This document shows positions 7,701 through 13,891 of a stretch of DNA of 23,557 bases, piece after piece. This stretch comes from an uncultured Collinsella sp. (GTDB lineage Bacteria > Actinomycetota > Coriobacteriia > Coriobacteriales > Coriobacteriaceae): positions 1-23,557 of the forward strand of contig UQMV01000036.1 in assembly GCA_900542315.1 (NCBI GenBank), written 5' to 3'. Position 1 is the stretch's first letter; every line of letters starts with the position of its first letter. Both the position numbers and the translations under genes were made by a program. The notes under the pieces are model-generated. The model saw only the letters and a list, made by a program, of their open reading frames with translations. It did not search any database and had not been told where the DNA came from.

Positions 7701-8512
7701 AGGCGACGCAGATTTATGATGCGGCTGGCCATTACCAGTACTGTGACTCTCCGGTCATTTCCGATGCATCTGGCAACCTGTACTACATCAATGACTCGGG
7801 CACGCTGTTCAAGCTTGGGGCCGTTGAGTCTTGGACGGTTGCCTTTAATTCCAATGGCGGGTCTGCTTGCGACACTAAGTTTGTTGCTACGGCCGATGGC
7901 AAGCTGGTCAAGCCAGCCGATCCGACGCGCGATGGCTACACTTTCGGCGGTTGGTATACCGATGAGGCTTGCACGCAGGCGTATGATTTCAGCACGCCGG
8001 TGACGGCCGACCTGACGTTGTATGCCAAGTGGACCAAGAATGCCGTTAACCCTGGCGGTAATGGCGGTTCTGGCGCTAATGGTGGCAACGGTGGCGCTGG
8101 CAACGGTTCCGGCGCTGGCACTGGCACAGGCTCCGGCTCCGGCACGAAGGGCCAGCAGGCTGGCGGCGCTGTCGCCCCGGGTCATAAGCCGATGACCAAG
8201 ACGACGGTGTCGACCAAGACCGAGACCAAGGACAACAAGTCCGACAAGAAGGACTCCGATAAGTCCGATAAGAAGGACGAGAAGAAGTCTGACAAGAAGT
8301 CTGACAAGAAGTCTGACAAGAAGGACAGCAAGTCCGACAAGAAGTCCGATTCCAAGTCCGATACGGGTGCTGCTTCCACGACCACTGCTAAGAAGTCCTC
8401 TGGTGCTTCCGAGCAGGAGACTGGCACCAATCCGCTCGCCATCGTTGGCATCGCCGCCGGCGTCATCGGTCTCGCCATCGTCGGCGTGTTCGTGTTCACC
8501 AAACGTCGGTAG
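4715..8512 (+). CDS. Large B12-riboswitch-controlled surface protein: four DUF4430 domains, PQQ-like propeller, InlB-type repeat, membrane anchor
   Basis: The product is 1265 residues. In order: a signal peptide with a long charged N-region (hydrophobic core about residues 27-40, likely cleavage near AQLWA); a Ser/Ala/Thr/Glu-rich linker; four DUF4430 (transcobalamin-like) domains at about 142-258, 268-378, 382-495 and 497-615, each carrying a YWxxxxxG signature (for example YWQLFVDG, YWRFYVNG); a PQQ-like beta-propeller at about 655-1037; an InlB B-type repeat (VAFNSNGG to LTLYAKW) at about 1040-1107; a Gly-rich linker; a Lys/Ser/Asp spacer (about 1162-1220); and a C-terminal transmembrane helix ending in KRR. 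The expected LPxTG motif is replaced by EQETG just before the helix. ATG 4715 follows AGGAG (4706-4710); an upstream TTG at 4571 would overlap the riboswitch. With that riboswitch, a surface corrinoid-capture role is likely, but ligand binding is inferred. Confidence 0.88.
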   Translation: MDMIEDERQRVSHRRGAIARGVAKRGLVAFLAFAMAFSTTPAQLWAEGAEGIAGAVAQATTPGEDAALAGGAAEQSGAEASDSGSAPAASAATTEAATGDEGSATGESSATSEQSSTASTGQAGSAAATAVQTENPTETGDAAKKQVEVSFSIVGTDADGKAQTWVAPTQLKLDEGATAADAFIKLQEKTGFKAKYDPNTAYGFYLKSITSPTDGRTLAYDPTTHAYWQLFVDGASSSVGASGVKLTQGQKIEFAFTGGSASPVVKDQLAANVTVIGRDAQGKTQTWVDNAQYVVTSGSNALDLTKVALEANGIDAVAAGSFILSLKYNGVELGTPFDYSTYWQLFINGKSSDYTADNVTIHAGDTVTWFYGGWGDQLPSDSVHASVQVLGKDKDGKQQVWASTGQTSLKSGSTAKDLLEQTGLTLDAGESSWGWFLNGITSPFDGKSYGWDAATNSYWRFYVNGKFADVGAGVYELQEGDAVTFMYGADADALPGQVLGSVDVIGPDVNGNNTRWGSASNVSLPEGSTAQNLIETVLKAKGVTYNGSQSGEYWFLNSINSPFDHKPYAWDAATNKYWHLYINGEPSLLCANQITLKSGDKVTLAYTTDDSAMPDPDKIVVDPNATTPDWNAEWAGYGNSGNGSTVTDAKTPAQAAGLKWAFDWKAESGQQYANCSEPVIANGFVYIATENELIKIDSSTGKKVASAPLASKVSYTSRPIYTNGLIIVPLNGGAVQAITADKLICKWLTPGLTDLTQSSCTVVSDGEYVYVGSVDISYDENYNATYGNGSFARIKIATGEVSWQNIDPAEGYYWTGAALTDKYAIVPTSAGTLKCIDKTTGDVVSTMKLGAVANADCIADPSNGSTFYQMTHDGKLHVISLSAKGVLSEQKTVDLGLTNNLSAPAVSGDNLIVGGQTATGSALVLYNLKTGKTTMVAAADGKALPAGLNGIAATPLVSAQGGKTYVYFTVNSADSKDYVNYSAGGGVYRYTLGDAEATQIYDAAGHYQYCDSPVISDASGNLYYINDSGTLFKLGAVESWTVAFNSNGGSACDTKFVATADGKLVKPADPTRDGYTFGGWYTDEACTQAYDFSTPVTADLTLYAKWTKNAVNPGGNGGSGANGGNGGAGNGSGAGTGTGSGSGTKGQQAGGAVAPGHKPMTKTTVSTKTETKDNKSDKKDSDKSDKKDEKKSDKKSDKKSDKKDSKSDKKSDSKSDTGAASTTTAKKSSGASEQETGTNPLAIVGIAAGVIGLAIVGVFVFTKRR
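8282..8317 (+). repeat. Three perfect 12-bp tandem repeats encoding KKSD
   Basis: The unit AAGAAGTCTGAC occurs three times in a row (8282-8293, 8294-8305, 8306-8317). Degenerate versions on both sides build the Lys/Ser/Asp spacer of the surface protein. Such in-frame units are prone to expansion or contraction, so spacer length may vary between strains. Confidence 0.85.
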
Positions 8513-8521
8513 GTGAGGGCT

Positions 8522-9424
8522 GTGTCCAATAAATCCAAGGACGCTGACCCTAAGCAACCAGATTCCTCGTTCATTCAGTTCGACGATGCAAAGCAACAGG
8601 GCGCCGCTTCGGCGGCGTCCGCCCCTCGTCGCAAGGCGCTCCTTGGCGTTCTGACTGCCGCGTGCACCATTCTGATCGTCGTCTCGCTGGGTTTCGTCCA
8701 TCCTTCCACAAGCGGTGCCTGGTCCATCGACTGGATCATTCAGACCGTGACGGGGGAGAGCGTCGTCACCAAGGACACCAGGGCGTCTGGCTCGACTACG
8801 ACTTCGGGCGAGGCCAGTTCCGAGGATTCCAAGTCATCGAATGATGCAAAAGACGAGTCCAAGGGTTCGAACGACGGCAAGGACGATTCTGAGTCTTCGG
8901 ACAAGGAATCGCATAAAAGCTCGGATAGCAAGAAGTCCGATGGTCAGGGCGGCAAGAAGTCTGGAGATAAATCCGCTGCCCAGAATACGGGAGCCGGCGT
9001 TACTCCCAATGTGTCTGGCGGTGCTTCTTCGGGCGGCGGTCAGTCGTCTGATGGGGCCTCCAGCTCTAATGGAGGAAGCGCTCCCTCGGGCGGACAGGGC
9101 GGCTCGCAGGAGTCCAACTACGTAACGGTGACGGTTTCGGTCACATCGAGCGCTGTGGGCAATCCTGTGTCTTCTGGCGGCACCTTTACCTTTAACGAAG
9201 GCGCCACCGTTTACGATGCCCTGTGTGCGCTGGGCCTTTCTGTCAACGCACGCGGCTCATCGTACGGCACGTATGTCTCCGCGATTGGCGCTTTGGCCGA
9301 GAAACAGTACGGCGGCACGAGCGGCTGGATGTACTCCGTCAACGGCACAACGCCCATGACGGCCTGCAGCAACTACGTTCTCTCAAACGGCGACAACGTA
9401 GTCTGGTATTACGTAACAGGCTAG
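8522..9424 (+). CDS. Membrane-anchored protein with one C-terminal DUF4430 (transcobalamin-like) domain
   Basis: The product is 300 residues. A cytoplasmic N-terminus of about 38 residues is followed by one transmembrane segment (LLGVLTAACTILIVVSLGFV, about 40-59), a long Ser/Asp/Lys/Gly-rich extracellular linker (about 80-198) and a DUF4430 domain (about 199-300). The domain contains the typical SGWMYSVNG signature, a GD turn and a final VVWYYV strand. The polarity is opposite to the preceding protein, which is anchored at its C-terminus. The gene starts within 10 bp of the preceding stop. GTG 8522 is preferred because AGGTGAGG lies just upstream; an in-frame GTG at 8513 abuts the stop and lacks a ribosome site. 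It is probably co-transcribed with the upstream gene, and so under the cobalamin riboswitch. A role in receiving or holding a corrinoid near the membrane is inferred. Confidence 0.85.
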   Translation: MSNKSKDADPKQPDSSFIQFDDAKQQGAASAASAPRRKALLGVLTAACTILIVVSLGFVHPSTSGAWSIDWIIQTVTGESVVTKDTRASGSTTTSGEASSEDSKSSNDAKDESKGSNDGKDDSESSDKESHKSSDSKKSDGQGGKKSGDKSAAQNTGAGVTPNVSGGASSGGGQSSDGASSSNGGSAPSGGQGGSQESNYVTVTVSVTSSAVGNPVSSGGTFTFNEGATVYDALCALGLSVNARGSSYGTYVSAIGALAEKQYGGTSGWMYSVNGTTPMTACSNYVLSNGDNVVWYYVTG

Positions 9425-9446
9425 AGGCCTCGACATAGCGCGCCAG

Positions 9447-9484
9447 ACGGGCGGTTCGGACAAACAGCCGGGCCGCCCGTTTTT
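9447..9484 (+). terminator. Rho-independent terminator after the DUF4430 gene pair
   Basis: An 8-bp GC-rich stem (9447-9454 with 9473-9480, arm ACGGGCGG) plus an inner CGG/CCG pairing is followed by a run of five T (9480-9484), 23 bp after the stop codon. Confidence 0.85.
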
Positions 9485-9527
9485 CGTGCGAATGGGGCCG
9501 GATCGCCGGGTCTCTCGGCAAACAAAA

Positions 9528-9557
9528 AACCGGTTGGAACGGGAATTCCAACCGGTT
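9528..9557 (-). terminator. Rho-independent terminator for the minus-strand gtrA-like gene
   Basis: A perfect 12-bp stem (9528-9539 with 9546-9557, arm AACCGGTTGGAA) has a run of A on its left side (9524-9529). Read on the minus strand, this is a hairpin followed by a T-run, 27 bases after the gtrA-like stop. Confidence 0.88.
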
Positions 9558-9583
9558 ATACATTCAAGCAAATAGTGAATCGA

Positions 9584-9991
9584 CTACGACCGTGCGCCCT
9601 CGAGGAAGAAGCGGCGGCTAAAGTAGTTGTACCAGGTGACCAGGAACGTAGCGATGGCCTTCATGGCCTGGTAGCCGATGCTCAAAAACGTGACGCCCAC
9701 AAACATGTACAGGTCATTGAGGCCCAGACCGATTACCGACAGGATGGTGAAGATCGTGAACTCACGCTTGCGGCTCATGCCCTCGCGGTGGTCGAACACG
9801 TACTTCATGCTGAGCCAGTAGTTGACCACGACGGACGTGTTAAACGAGACCGTGGTGCTCATCAAAAAGTCGAGGTGGAACAGCTCGACAAGCGCAATGA
9901 GCATGCCCCAGTCGATGCCAAAGGAGATAAGACCCACGACAGCGAACTTGAGGAACTGCTTGGTATGAGGTTGTGCCAGTGCCTTGCGCAC
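9584..9991 (-). CDS. GtrA family membrane protein (copy 1)
   Basis: This is a 135-residue GtrA-like protein with four hydrophobic segments. It starts with a short basic N-terminus (MRKALAQPHTKQFLKF), followed by the first helix (AVVGLISFGIDWGMLIALV). The loop FDHREGMSRKREFTIF is near-identical in layout to that of the neighbouring copy, and the protein ends in the positively charged RRFFLEGARS. GtrA proteins are small integral membrane proteins linked to polysaccharide or teichoic-acid glycosylation, probably moving lipid-linked sugars. The start is GTG at 9991 with a weak GGA upstream; the same frame is closed by a stop 16 codons earlier, so the start is well bounded. It ends just before a strong minus-strand terminator. 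Which glycan it serves cannot be told here, since no glycosyltransferase is adjacent. Confidence 0.88.
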   Translation of the reverse strand: MRKALAQPHTKQFLKFAVVGLISFGIDWGMLIALVELFHLDFLMSTTVSFNTSVVVNYWLSMKYVFDHREGMSRKREFTIFTILSVIGLGLNDLYMFVGVTFLSIGYQAMKAIATFLVTWYNYFSRRFFLEGARS

Positions 9992-10209
9992 GTAATCACA
10001 TCCAATGCGTTGATGAATCGAGCAGAGGATACTTTAGAGCTTTTGCAAGGGAAACGTAAGGTCTTTGGAAAGAACTATACGAACTCGCCAAATATTCAAG
10101 AGGTAATCCGCAAACGTTGCAAATCTTCCCGTAAACGAGCAAAGCCCACGAACAACGCAGCGCTCGACGCGCGTCATCCGTGGGCATCGTAAGGCCGTAG
10201 GGTTGTGAG
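9992..10209. other. Intergenic gap between the two GtrA genes
   Basis: This 218-bp stretch lacks a credible gene. It contains an inverted repeat (GCCCACG at 10144-10150 with CGTGGGC at 10179-10185) around a GC-rich palindromic middle. The part nearest the first GtrA gene is AT-rich and may hold its promoter, but no convincing -35/-10 pair was found. Confidence 0.45.
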
Positions 10210-10605
10210 TTACTTGGTCTCGTCACCCTCCAGGAAGATCTTTCGGGTCACAAAGTTGTAGACCATGACAAGCGCGGTGGCACAGATCTTGGCGATATTG
10301 GCCTCGAGTCCCAGGCCGGCGTTGAGCGCCAGCACGATGCCATCGTTGAGCACCAAACCGATCACGGACAGCACGACAAAGATGATGAACTCGCGGCGGC
10401 GGCTCATGCCTTCCTTGTGCGCAAACACGTATTTCATGCTTGCGAGGTAGTTAAAGATGAGTGAGATGATAAAGCCGCTGGTGTTGGCGATTAGGATGTT
10501 GAGGCCCAGACCGTAGTGGAGCAGATTCATAATGCCAAAGTCGATAACCGTGGCAATGACACCGACGACGCCAAATTTCATGATCTGCGCAAGGAGCTTT
10601 TGCAT
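10210..10605 (-). CDS. GtrA family membrane protein (copy 2)
   Basis: This is a 131-residue GtrA-like protein with four hydrophobic helices, beginning MQKLLAQIMKFGVVGVIATV. It has the AHKEGMSRRREFIIF loop shared with copy 1 and ends RKIFLEGDETK. The paralogues are clearly related but diverged, which points to an old duplication. ATG 10605 is chosen because the first family helix follows within about 10 residues and AGGCAGG lies just upstream. An in-frame TTG at 10668 would add 21 residues, but its only G-rich site touches the start codon. The gene follows fbp on the same strand by 78 bp (16 bp with the longer start), so read-through from fbp is possible. A glycolipid flippase-type role is a family-level inference. 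Confidence 0.87.
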   Translation of the reverse strand: MQKLLAQIMKFGVVGVIATVIDFGIMNLLHYGLGLNILIANTSGFIISLIFNYLASMKYVFAHKEGMSRRREFIIFVVLSVIGLVLNDGIVLALNAGLGLEANIAKICATALVMVYNFVTRKIFLEGDETK

Positions 10606-10683
10606 GGTACCTGCCTTAAGCTGGCGCCGAAGCGCCGCGGGGATGACAAACTTAGCAAGTTTAGCCAATCCCCGCGGGTGGTG

Positions 10684-12600
10684 CTAGGCGCGCTCTTCGA
10701 TAGCACCGTTTCTATATGCATCGAGCAGCTGGCGCAGGTCCTGGATCTGGCTGCGAATCTTGGCGCCAGTATCGGTGTCGCTCACCATGCGGCGACGGTC
10801 TGCTTGGTCAAAACGGTTGGTCTCGCTTTCGATGTCCACGTTGCGCGTGAGTGCCTCGGCAACCGTCGTAAAGGCCCGGTGCGACTTGAGGCGGCAGCCG
10901 CGCGAGCTCGAGATGAGCGTATAGCCGGCGATACCCGTCTTGGGATGGTAAGCGCGGCAGAAGCCGCCATCGATGACCAGTAGCTTGCCCTCGGCGCGGA
11001 TGGGCTGCTCACCCTTGGTGGTTTTAACGGGCGTGTGGCCGTTGATGATGTGGCCGGTCGGCGAACATGCCATGGGCGCGACGCCAAACTCGCGCATGAT
11101 GTCGTCGCAGACCGAGGGCGACTTGGTAAGCGTAAAGTATGGGTCCATCGGCTCGACCCAGGTGCTCTTATCGGCGATATAGGCGCGCTCAAAGGTACGC
11201 ACCAGGCGTCCGCTGGCGGGCGAGTTAAAGCCAATCCACAGGTACCACATCCAGTCGAGAGCGTCGCGGTCGCCCACGCGCCAGGCGCGGCGGGCGATGT
11301 GGTCGCAAAAATCGAGATAATCGCGGCCAGCGTGCCAGGTGCCCAAGCAGTTCATGCTGCTAAAGGTGCCGTCTTCGTTGAGCGGAACGCAGCCGTGGAA
11401 GAGCAGGTTGCCGTTGGCGACCTTGTACATCGAGCCATGGGAATAGAGGAAATCGATATGGCGATGCAGGTGATCGGCGGTGACAAACTCGGACACGAGC
11501 TTGTCGATGATGTGTTGCTCCTCGGGCGTGAGTGTGTAGGGGTCCGCCGGGTCGACGGTGGGGAAGTCGTTGGTCGTGAGCGGCCACACGCTGCCGTCGG
11601 CGAGCGTGACCGTGCCGGTGTCGTGATTAATCTTGTCGAGTAACAGGCGGTCGGTCATATCGAACTCGGGGTGGCGCTGGATAATCTGGCCCTCGAGCTT
11701 AAAGAGCAGCACGTTGATGGCCTTGATCAACGGGGTGATGGACTCACCGGCGGTGTAGGTGGCATCGGCAAAGGCGACAAGCTCACGCAGCGAGATGCCG
11801 TAGTCGTTCTCGAGGATCTCGTAATTGTCGTAGCGTAGGTTGTTGCGCAACACCGTGGCGATGCAGGCGGGCTCACCGGCCGCAGCACCCATCCACAGCA
11901 GGTCGTGGTTGCCCCACTGGATGTCGAGCGAATGGTAGGTGAGCAGGCGGTCCATAATCTTGGCCGCGCCGCCGCCGCGGTCGAAGATATCGCCCACCAG
12001 GTGCAGGTGGTCGACGGCCAGGCGCTTGATGAGTGAGGCGAGCGACTCGATAAAGTCGTCGGCGCTGGCGGTCTCCAGGATGGACTCCACGATGCGCTCG
12101 TGATAGCGCACACGATAGTTGTTCTCGTCCGGGTGCGTGTGCAACAGCTCGTCGATGATGTAGGCGTAGTCGCGCGGGATGGCCTTACGCACCTTGGAGC
12201 GCGTGTAGCGGCTCGAAAGCGAGCGAGCGACCATGATGAGCTGGTCAAGCATCGTCCTGTACCAGGTGGGCGAGTCCTCGCGCTGGCTGCGGACCAGCTC
12301 GATCTTCTCGCGCGGGTAGTAGATGAGCGTGCACAGCTCGCCCTTTTCGTCAAAGGTGAGCGTGTCGCCAAAGATCTCGTCGACATGTTCGCGCACGACG
12401 CCCGAGCAGTTGTTGAGGATGTGCATAAAGGCTTCGTACTCGCCGTGCACGTCGCTCATAAAATGCTCGGTGCCCTTGGGTAGGTTGAGGATGGCCGAGA
12501 GGTTGATAATTTCGGTAAACGCGGATTGTTCGGTGGGGAACTGTCTCGACAGCAGGCGCAGATACTTGAAATCTTGCGGATTGCGATCGAATGCGACCAT
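10684..12600 (-). CDS. fbp: Fructose-1,6-bisphosphatase, class III
   Basis: The product is 638 residues and matches the Bacillus-type class III fructose-1,6-bisphosphatase in length and motifs. It removes the 1-phosphate from fructose 1,6-bisphosphate in gluconeogenesis. The metallophosphatase signatures are visible: SDVHGEYEAF with D50 and H52, GDIFDRGGG at about 201, and WGNHDLLWMGA at about 226. Further conserved stretches are HGCVPLNEDGTF and NGHTPVKTTKGEQPIRAEGK. The start is ATG 12600, preceded by GGAAGGTG at good spacing. A longer frame to 12678 would add 26 residues, but it runs through the leader palindrome and lacks a ribosome site. No other sugar-metabolism gene is adjacent. The leader carries a 10-bp inverted repeat that may be an operator. 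Confidence 0.95.
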   Translation of the reverse strand: MVAFDRNPQDFKYLRLLSRQFPTEQSAFTEIINLSAILNLPKGTEHFMSDVHGEYEAFMHILNNCSGVVREHVDEIFGDTLTFDEKGELCTLIYYPREKIELVRSQREDSPTWYRTMLDQLIMVARSLSSRYTRSKVRKAIPRDYAYIIDELLHTHPDENNYRVRYHERIVESILETASADDFIESLASLIKRLAVDHLHLVGDIFDRGGGAAKIMDRLLTYHSLDIQWGNHDLLWMGAAAGEPACIATVLRNNLRYDNYEILENDYGISLRELVAFADATYTAGESITPLIKAINVLLFKLEGQIIQRHPEFDMTDRLLLDKINHDTGTVTLADGSVWPLTTNDFPTVDPADPYTLTPEEQHIIDKLVSEFVTADHLHRHIDFLYSHGSMYKVANGNLLFHGCVPLNEDGTFSSMNCLGTWHAGRDYLDFCDHIARRAWRVGDRDALDWMWYLWIGFNSPASGRLVRTFERAYIADKSTWVEPMDPYFTLTKSPSVCDDIMREFGVAPMACSPTGHIINGHTPVKTTKGEQPIRAEGKLLVIDGGFCRAYHPKTGIAGYTLISSSRGCRLKSHRAFTTVAEALTRNVDIESETNRFDQADRRRMVSDTDTGAKIRSQIQDLRQLLDAYRNGAIEERA

Positions 12601-12627
12601 GAAACACCTTCCGATGGGGCTGGTAAA

Positions 12628-12657
12628 ACTGATAAACAGCGTCAAACGTTTATCAGT
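12628..12657. promoter_or_regulatory. Perfect 10-bp inverted repeat in the fbp leader, candidate operator
   Basis: ACTGATAAAC (12628-12637) and GTTTATCAGT (12648-12657) are perfect inverted copies separated by 10 bases, 28 bp upstream of the fbp start codon. The half-site size and centre-to-centre distance (20 bp, about two helical turns) fit a dimeric DNA-binding regulator. There is no T-run after it on the minus strand, so it is not a terminator. The regulator is not identifiable from the window. Confidence 0.55.
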
Positions 12658-12883
12658 ATGCGCCGCTTTTGTTTCCATTTTGCGCCAGCGGCTGAATTGT
12701 CGGCTGAACGGTTTGGTAAATCGATTTAGTGAAGGTAGATGTGTCGGTTGAGTGGAGACGACAGAGGGTGTTTTCTCAGATATTTATGCGTGGAGTCGGT
12801 GGAGACGATGGTGGTAAAGATGTTCGCTATTTTTGGTTCGATTTGGTAAATAGTGGACATATGTACCGTATGTAGGCTCACTG

Positions 12884-12892
12884 TGCGATAAT
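12884..12892 (+). promoter_or_regulatory. Candidate extended -10 element for the DegV gene
   Basis: TGCGATAAT (12884-12892) fits an extended -10 box 28 bp upstream of the DegV start. No good -35 box sits 16-18 bp further upstream, which is tolerated for extended -10 promoters. Confidence 0.35.
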
Positions 12893-12920
12893 TTGTGCAG
12901 CAATGAGTAAGGAGCCTCAT

Positions 12921-13811
12921 ATGAGTGATTTTGTCCTGACCTGTGAATCCGCTGCCGACCGAACCCGTGAGTTCTTTGCATCGCGCAATATCCCTGTCGT
13001 GTGTTTTCATTACGAGATCGACGATGTTGTCCATACGGACGATCTGTATCAGTCGATTACGCCGGACAAGTTTTTTGCCCAGATTGCCGCGGGCGCCATG
13101 CCCAAGACGTCTCAGGTGAGCGTGGGTGAGTACGAGGAGTTTTGGGAGCCGTTTGTTGCCGAGGGTAAAGACGTGCTGCACCTGACGTTGTCGTCGGGTA
13201 TTTCGGGCACGTATGGATCGGCCTGCGTTGCGGCGCAGATGCTCGCGGATCGCTATCCCCAGGGCGGCAAGGTGCGCGTCATCGATTCGCTGGCGGCGTC
13301 TTCGGGCTTTGGCCTGTTGCTGGAATATGCCGCCGACGTGCGCGATAGCGGGGCTTCACTCGACGAGACGGCTGCCTGGATCGAGGAGCACAAACTCAAC
13401 CTGCACCACTGGTTCTTCTCGACCGATCTGTCGAGCTACCTGCGCGGCGGTCGCATTTCGGCCGCGAGCGCGATCATCGGCACGGCGCTTAAGATTTGCC
13501 CGCTTATGACGGTCGATTGCGAAGGTAAGCTGTCGCCACGTGAGAAGATTCGCACTAAGAAGCGCGCGATTTCCGAGATGGCTAAGACCATGTTGGCACA
13601 CGTGCAGGACGGTGCGGATTATTCGGGTAAGTGCATCATGTCGCACTCGGCGTGCCGCGAGGATGCCGAGGCAGTTGCGGCGCTGATTGAGGAACAGGTT
13701 CCGCAGCTTAAAGGCAAGATTGAGATCAATGACATCGGTACTCTGATTGGCTCGCATACCGGACCTGGTACGGTGGCGCTCTTCTTTATGGGCGACAAGC
13801 GCGTGGATTAA
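12921..13811 (+). CDS. DegV family fatty-acid-binding protein
   Basis: The product is 296 residues, typical for DegV proteins, which bind a single fatty acid and, as FakB subunits, present it to the kinase FakA for phosphorylation. Family features are the N-terminal FVLTCESAAD strand-loop, TSQVSVGEYEEFW (about 55-67), LTLSSGISGTYGSA (about 87-100), VIDSLAASSGFG (about 119-130) and the ligand-pocket region YLRGGRISAASAIIGTAL (about 173-190). The C-terminal GSHTGPGTVALFFMG is also typical. ATG 12921 is chosen because AAGGAG (about 12909-12914) lies 6 bases upstream; the in-frame ATG at 12903 lacks a ribosome site. No fakA is in the window, so the partner is assumed to be elsewhere. It ends at a shared bidirectional terminator. 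Confidence 0.93.
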   Translation: MSDFVLTCESAADRTREFFASRNIPVVCFHYEIDDVVHTDDLYQSITPDKFFAQIAAGAMPKTSQVSVGEYEEFWEPFVAEGKDVLHLTLSSGISGTYGSACVAAQMLADRYPQGGKVRVIDSLAASSGFGLLLEYAADVRDSGASLDETAAWIEEHKLNLHHWFFSTDLSSYLRGGRISAASAIIGTALKICPLMTVDCEGKLSPREKIRTKKRAISEMAKTMLAHVQDGADYSGKCIMSHSACREDAEAVAALIEEQVPQLKGKIEINDIGTLIGSHTGPGTVALFFMGDKRVD

Positions 13812-13852
13812 TTTGCCCCATCACATCGCTGCATGATTGTTCAAACGAAAAC

Positions 13853-13880
13853 GGCCCGCCTCACGTTTGTGGGGCGGGCC
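13853..13880. terminator. Bidirectional terminator between convergent genes
   Basis: A 12-bp stem with one G-U pair (13853-13864 with 13869-13880) and a 4-base loop is GC-rich. GATGTTTT follows on the plus strand, and an A-rich flank (CAAACGAAAAC) gives a T-rich tail on the minus strand. It ends both the DegV gene and the TIM-barrel gene. Confidence 0.85.
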
Positions 13881-13891
13881 AAGATGTTTTA

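Larger units (their letters stand above)
12601..12920. other. Divergent control region between fbp and the DegV gene
   Basis: This 320-bp non-coding region is AT-richer than its neighbours and serves two divergent genes. It holds the fbp-side palindrome (12628-12657), a 10-bp direct repeat TTTGGTAAAT (12712-12721 and 12842-12851), two copies of GTGGAGACGA and a candidate DegV promoter near 12884-12892. No gene is supported in it. Confidence 0.6.

Noticed and set aside
6476..8701. Minus-strand open frame of 741 codons opposite the DUF4430 surface protein
   Set aside because: Its composition (Ile/Arg/Gly/Leu-rich, no domain pattern) is what reverse reading of the repeat-rich gene yields, and it has no ribosome site or partner gene.
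9575..10192. Plus-strand open frame of 205 codons across the GtrA region
   Set aside because: It is antisense to a clear GtrA gene, has no recognisable features and spans the intergenic palindrome.
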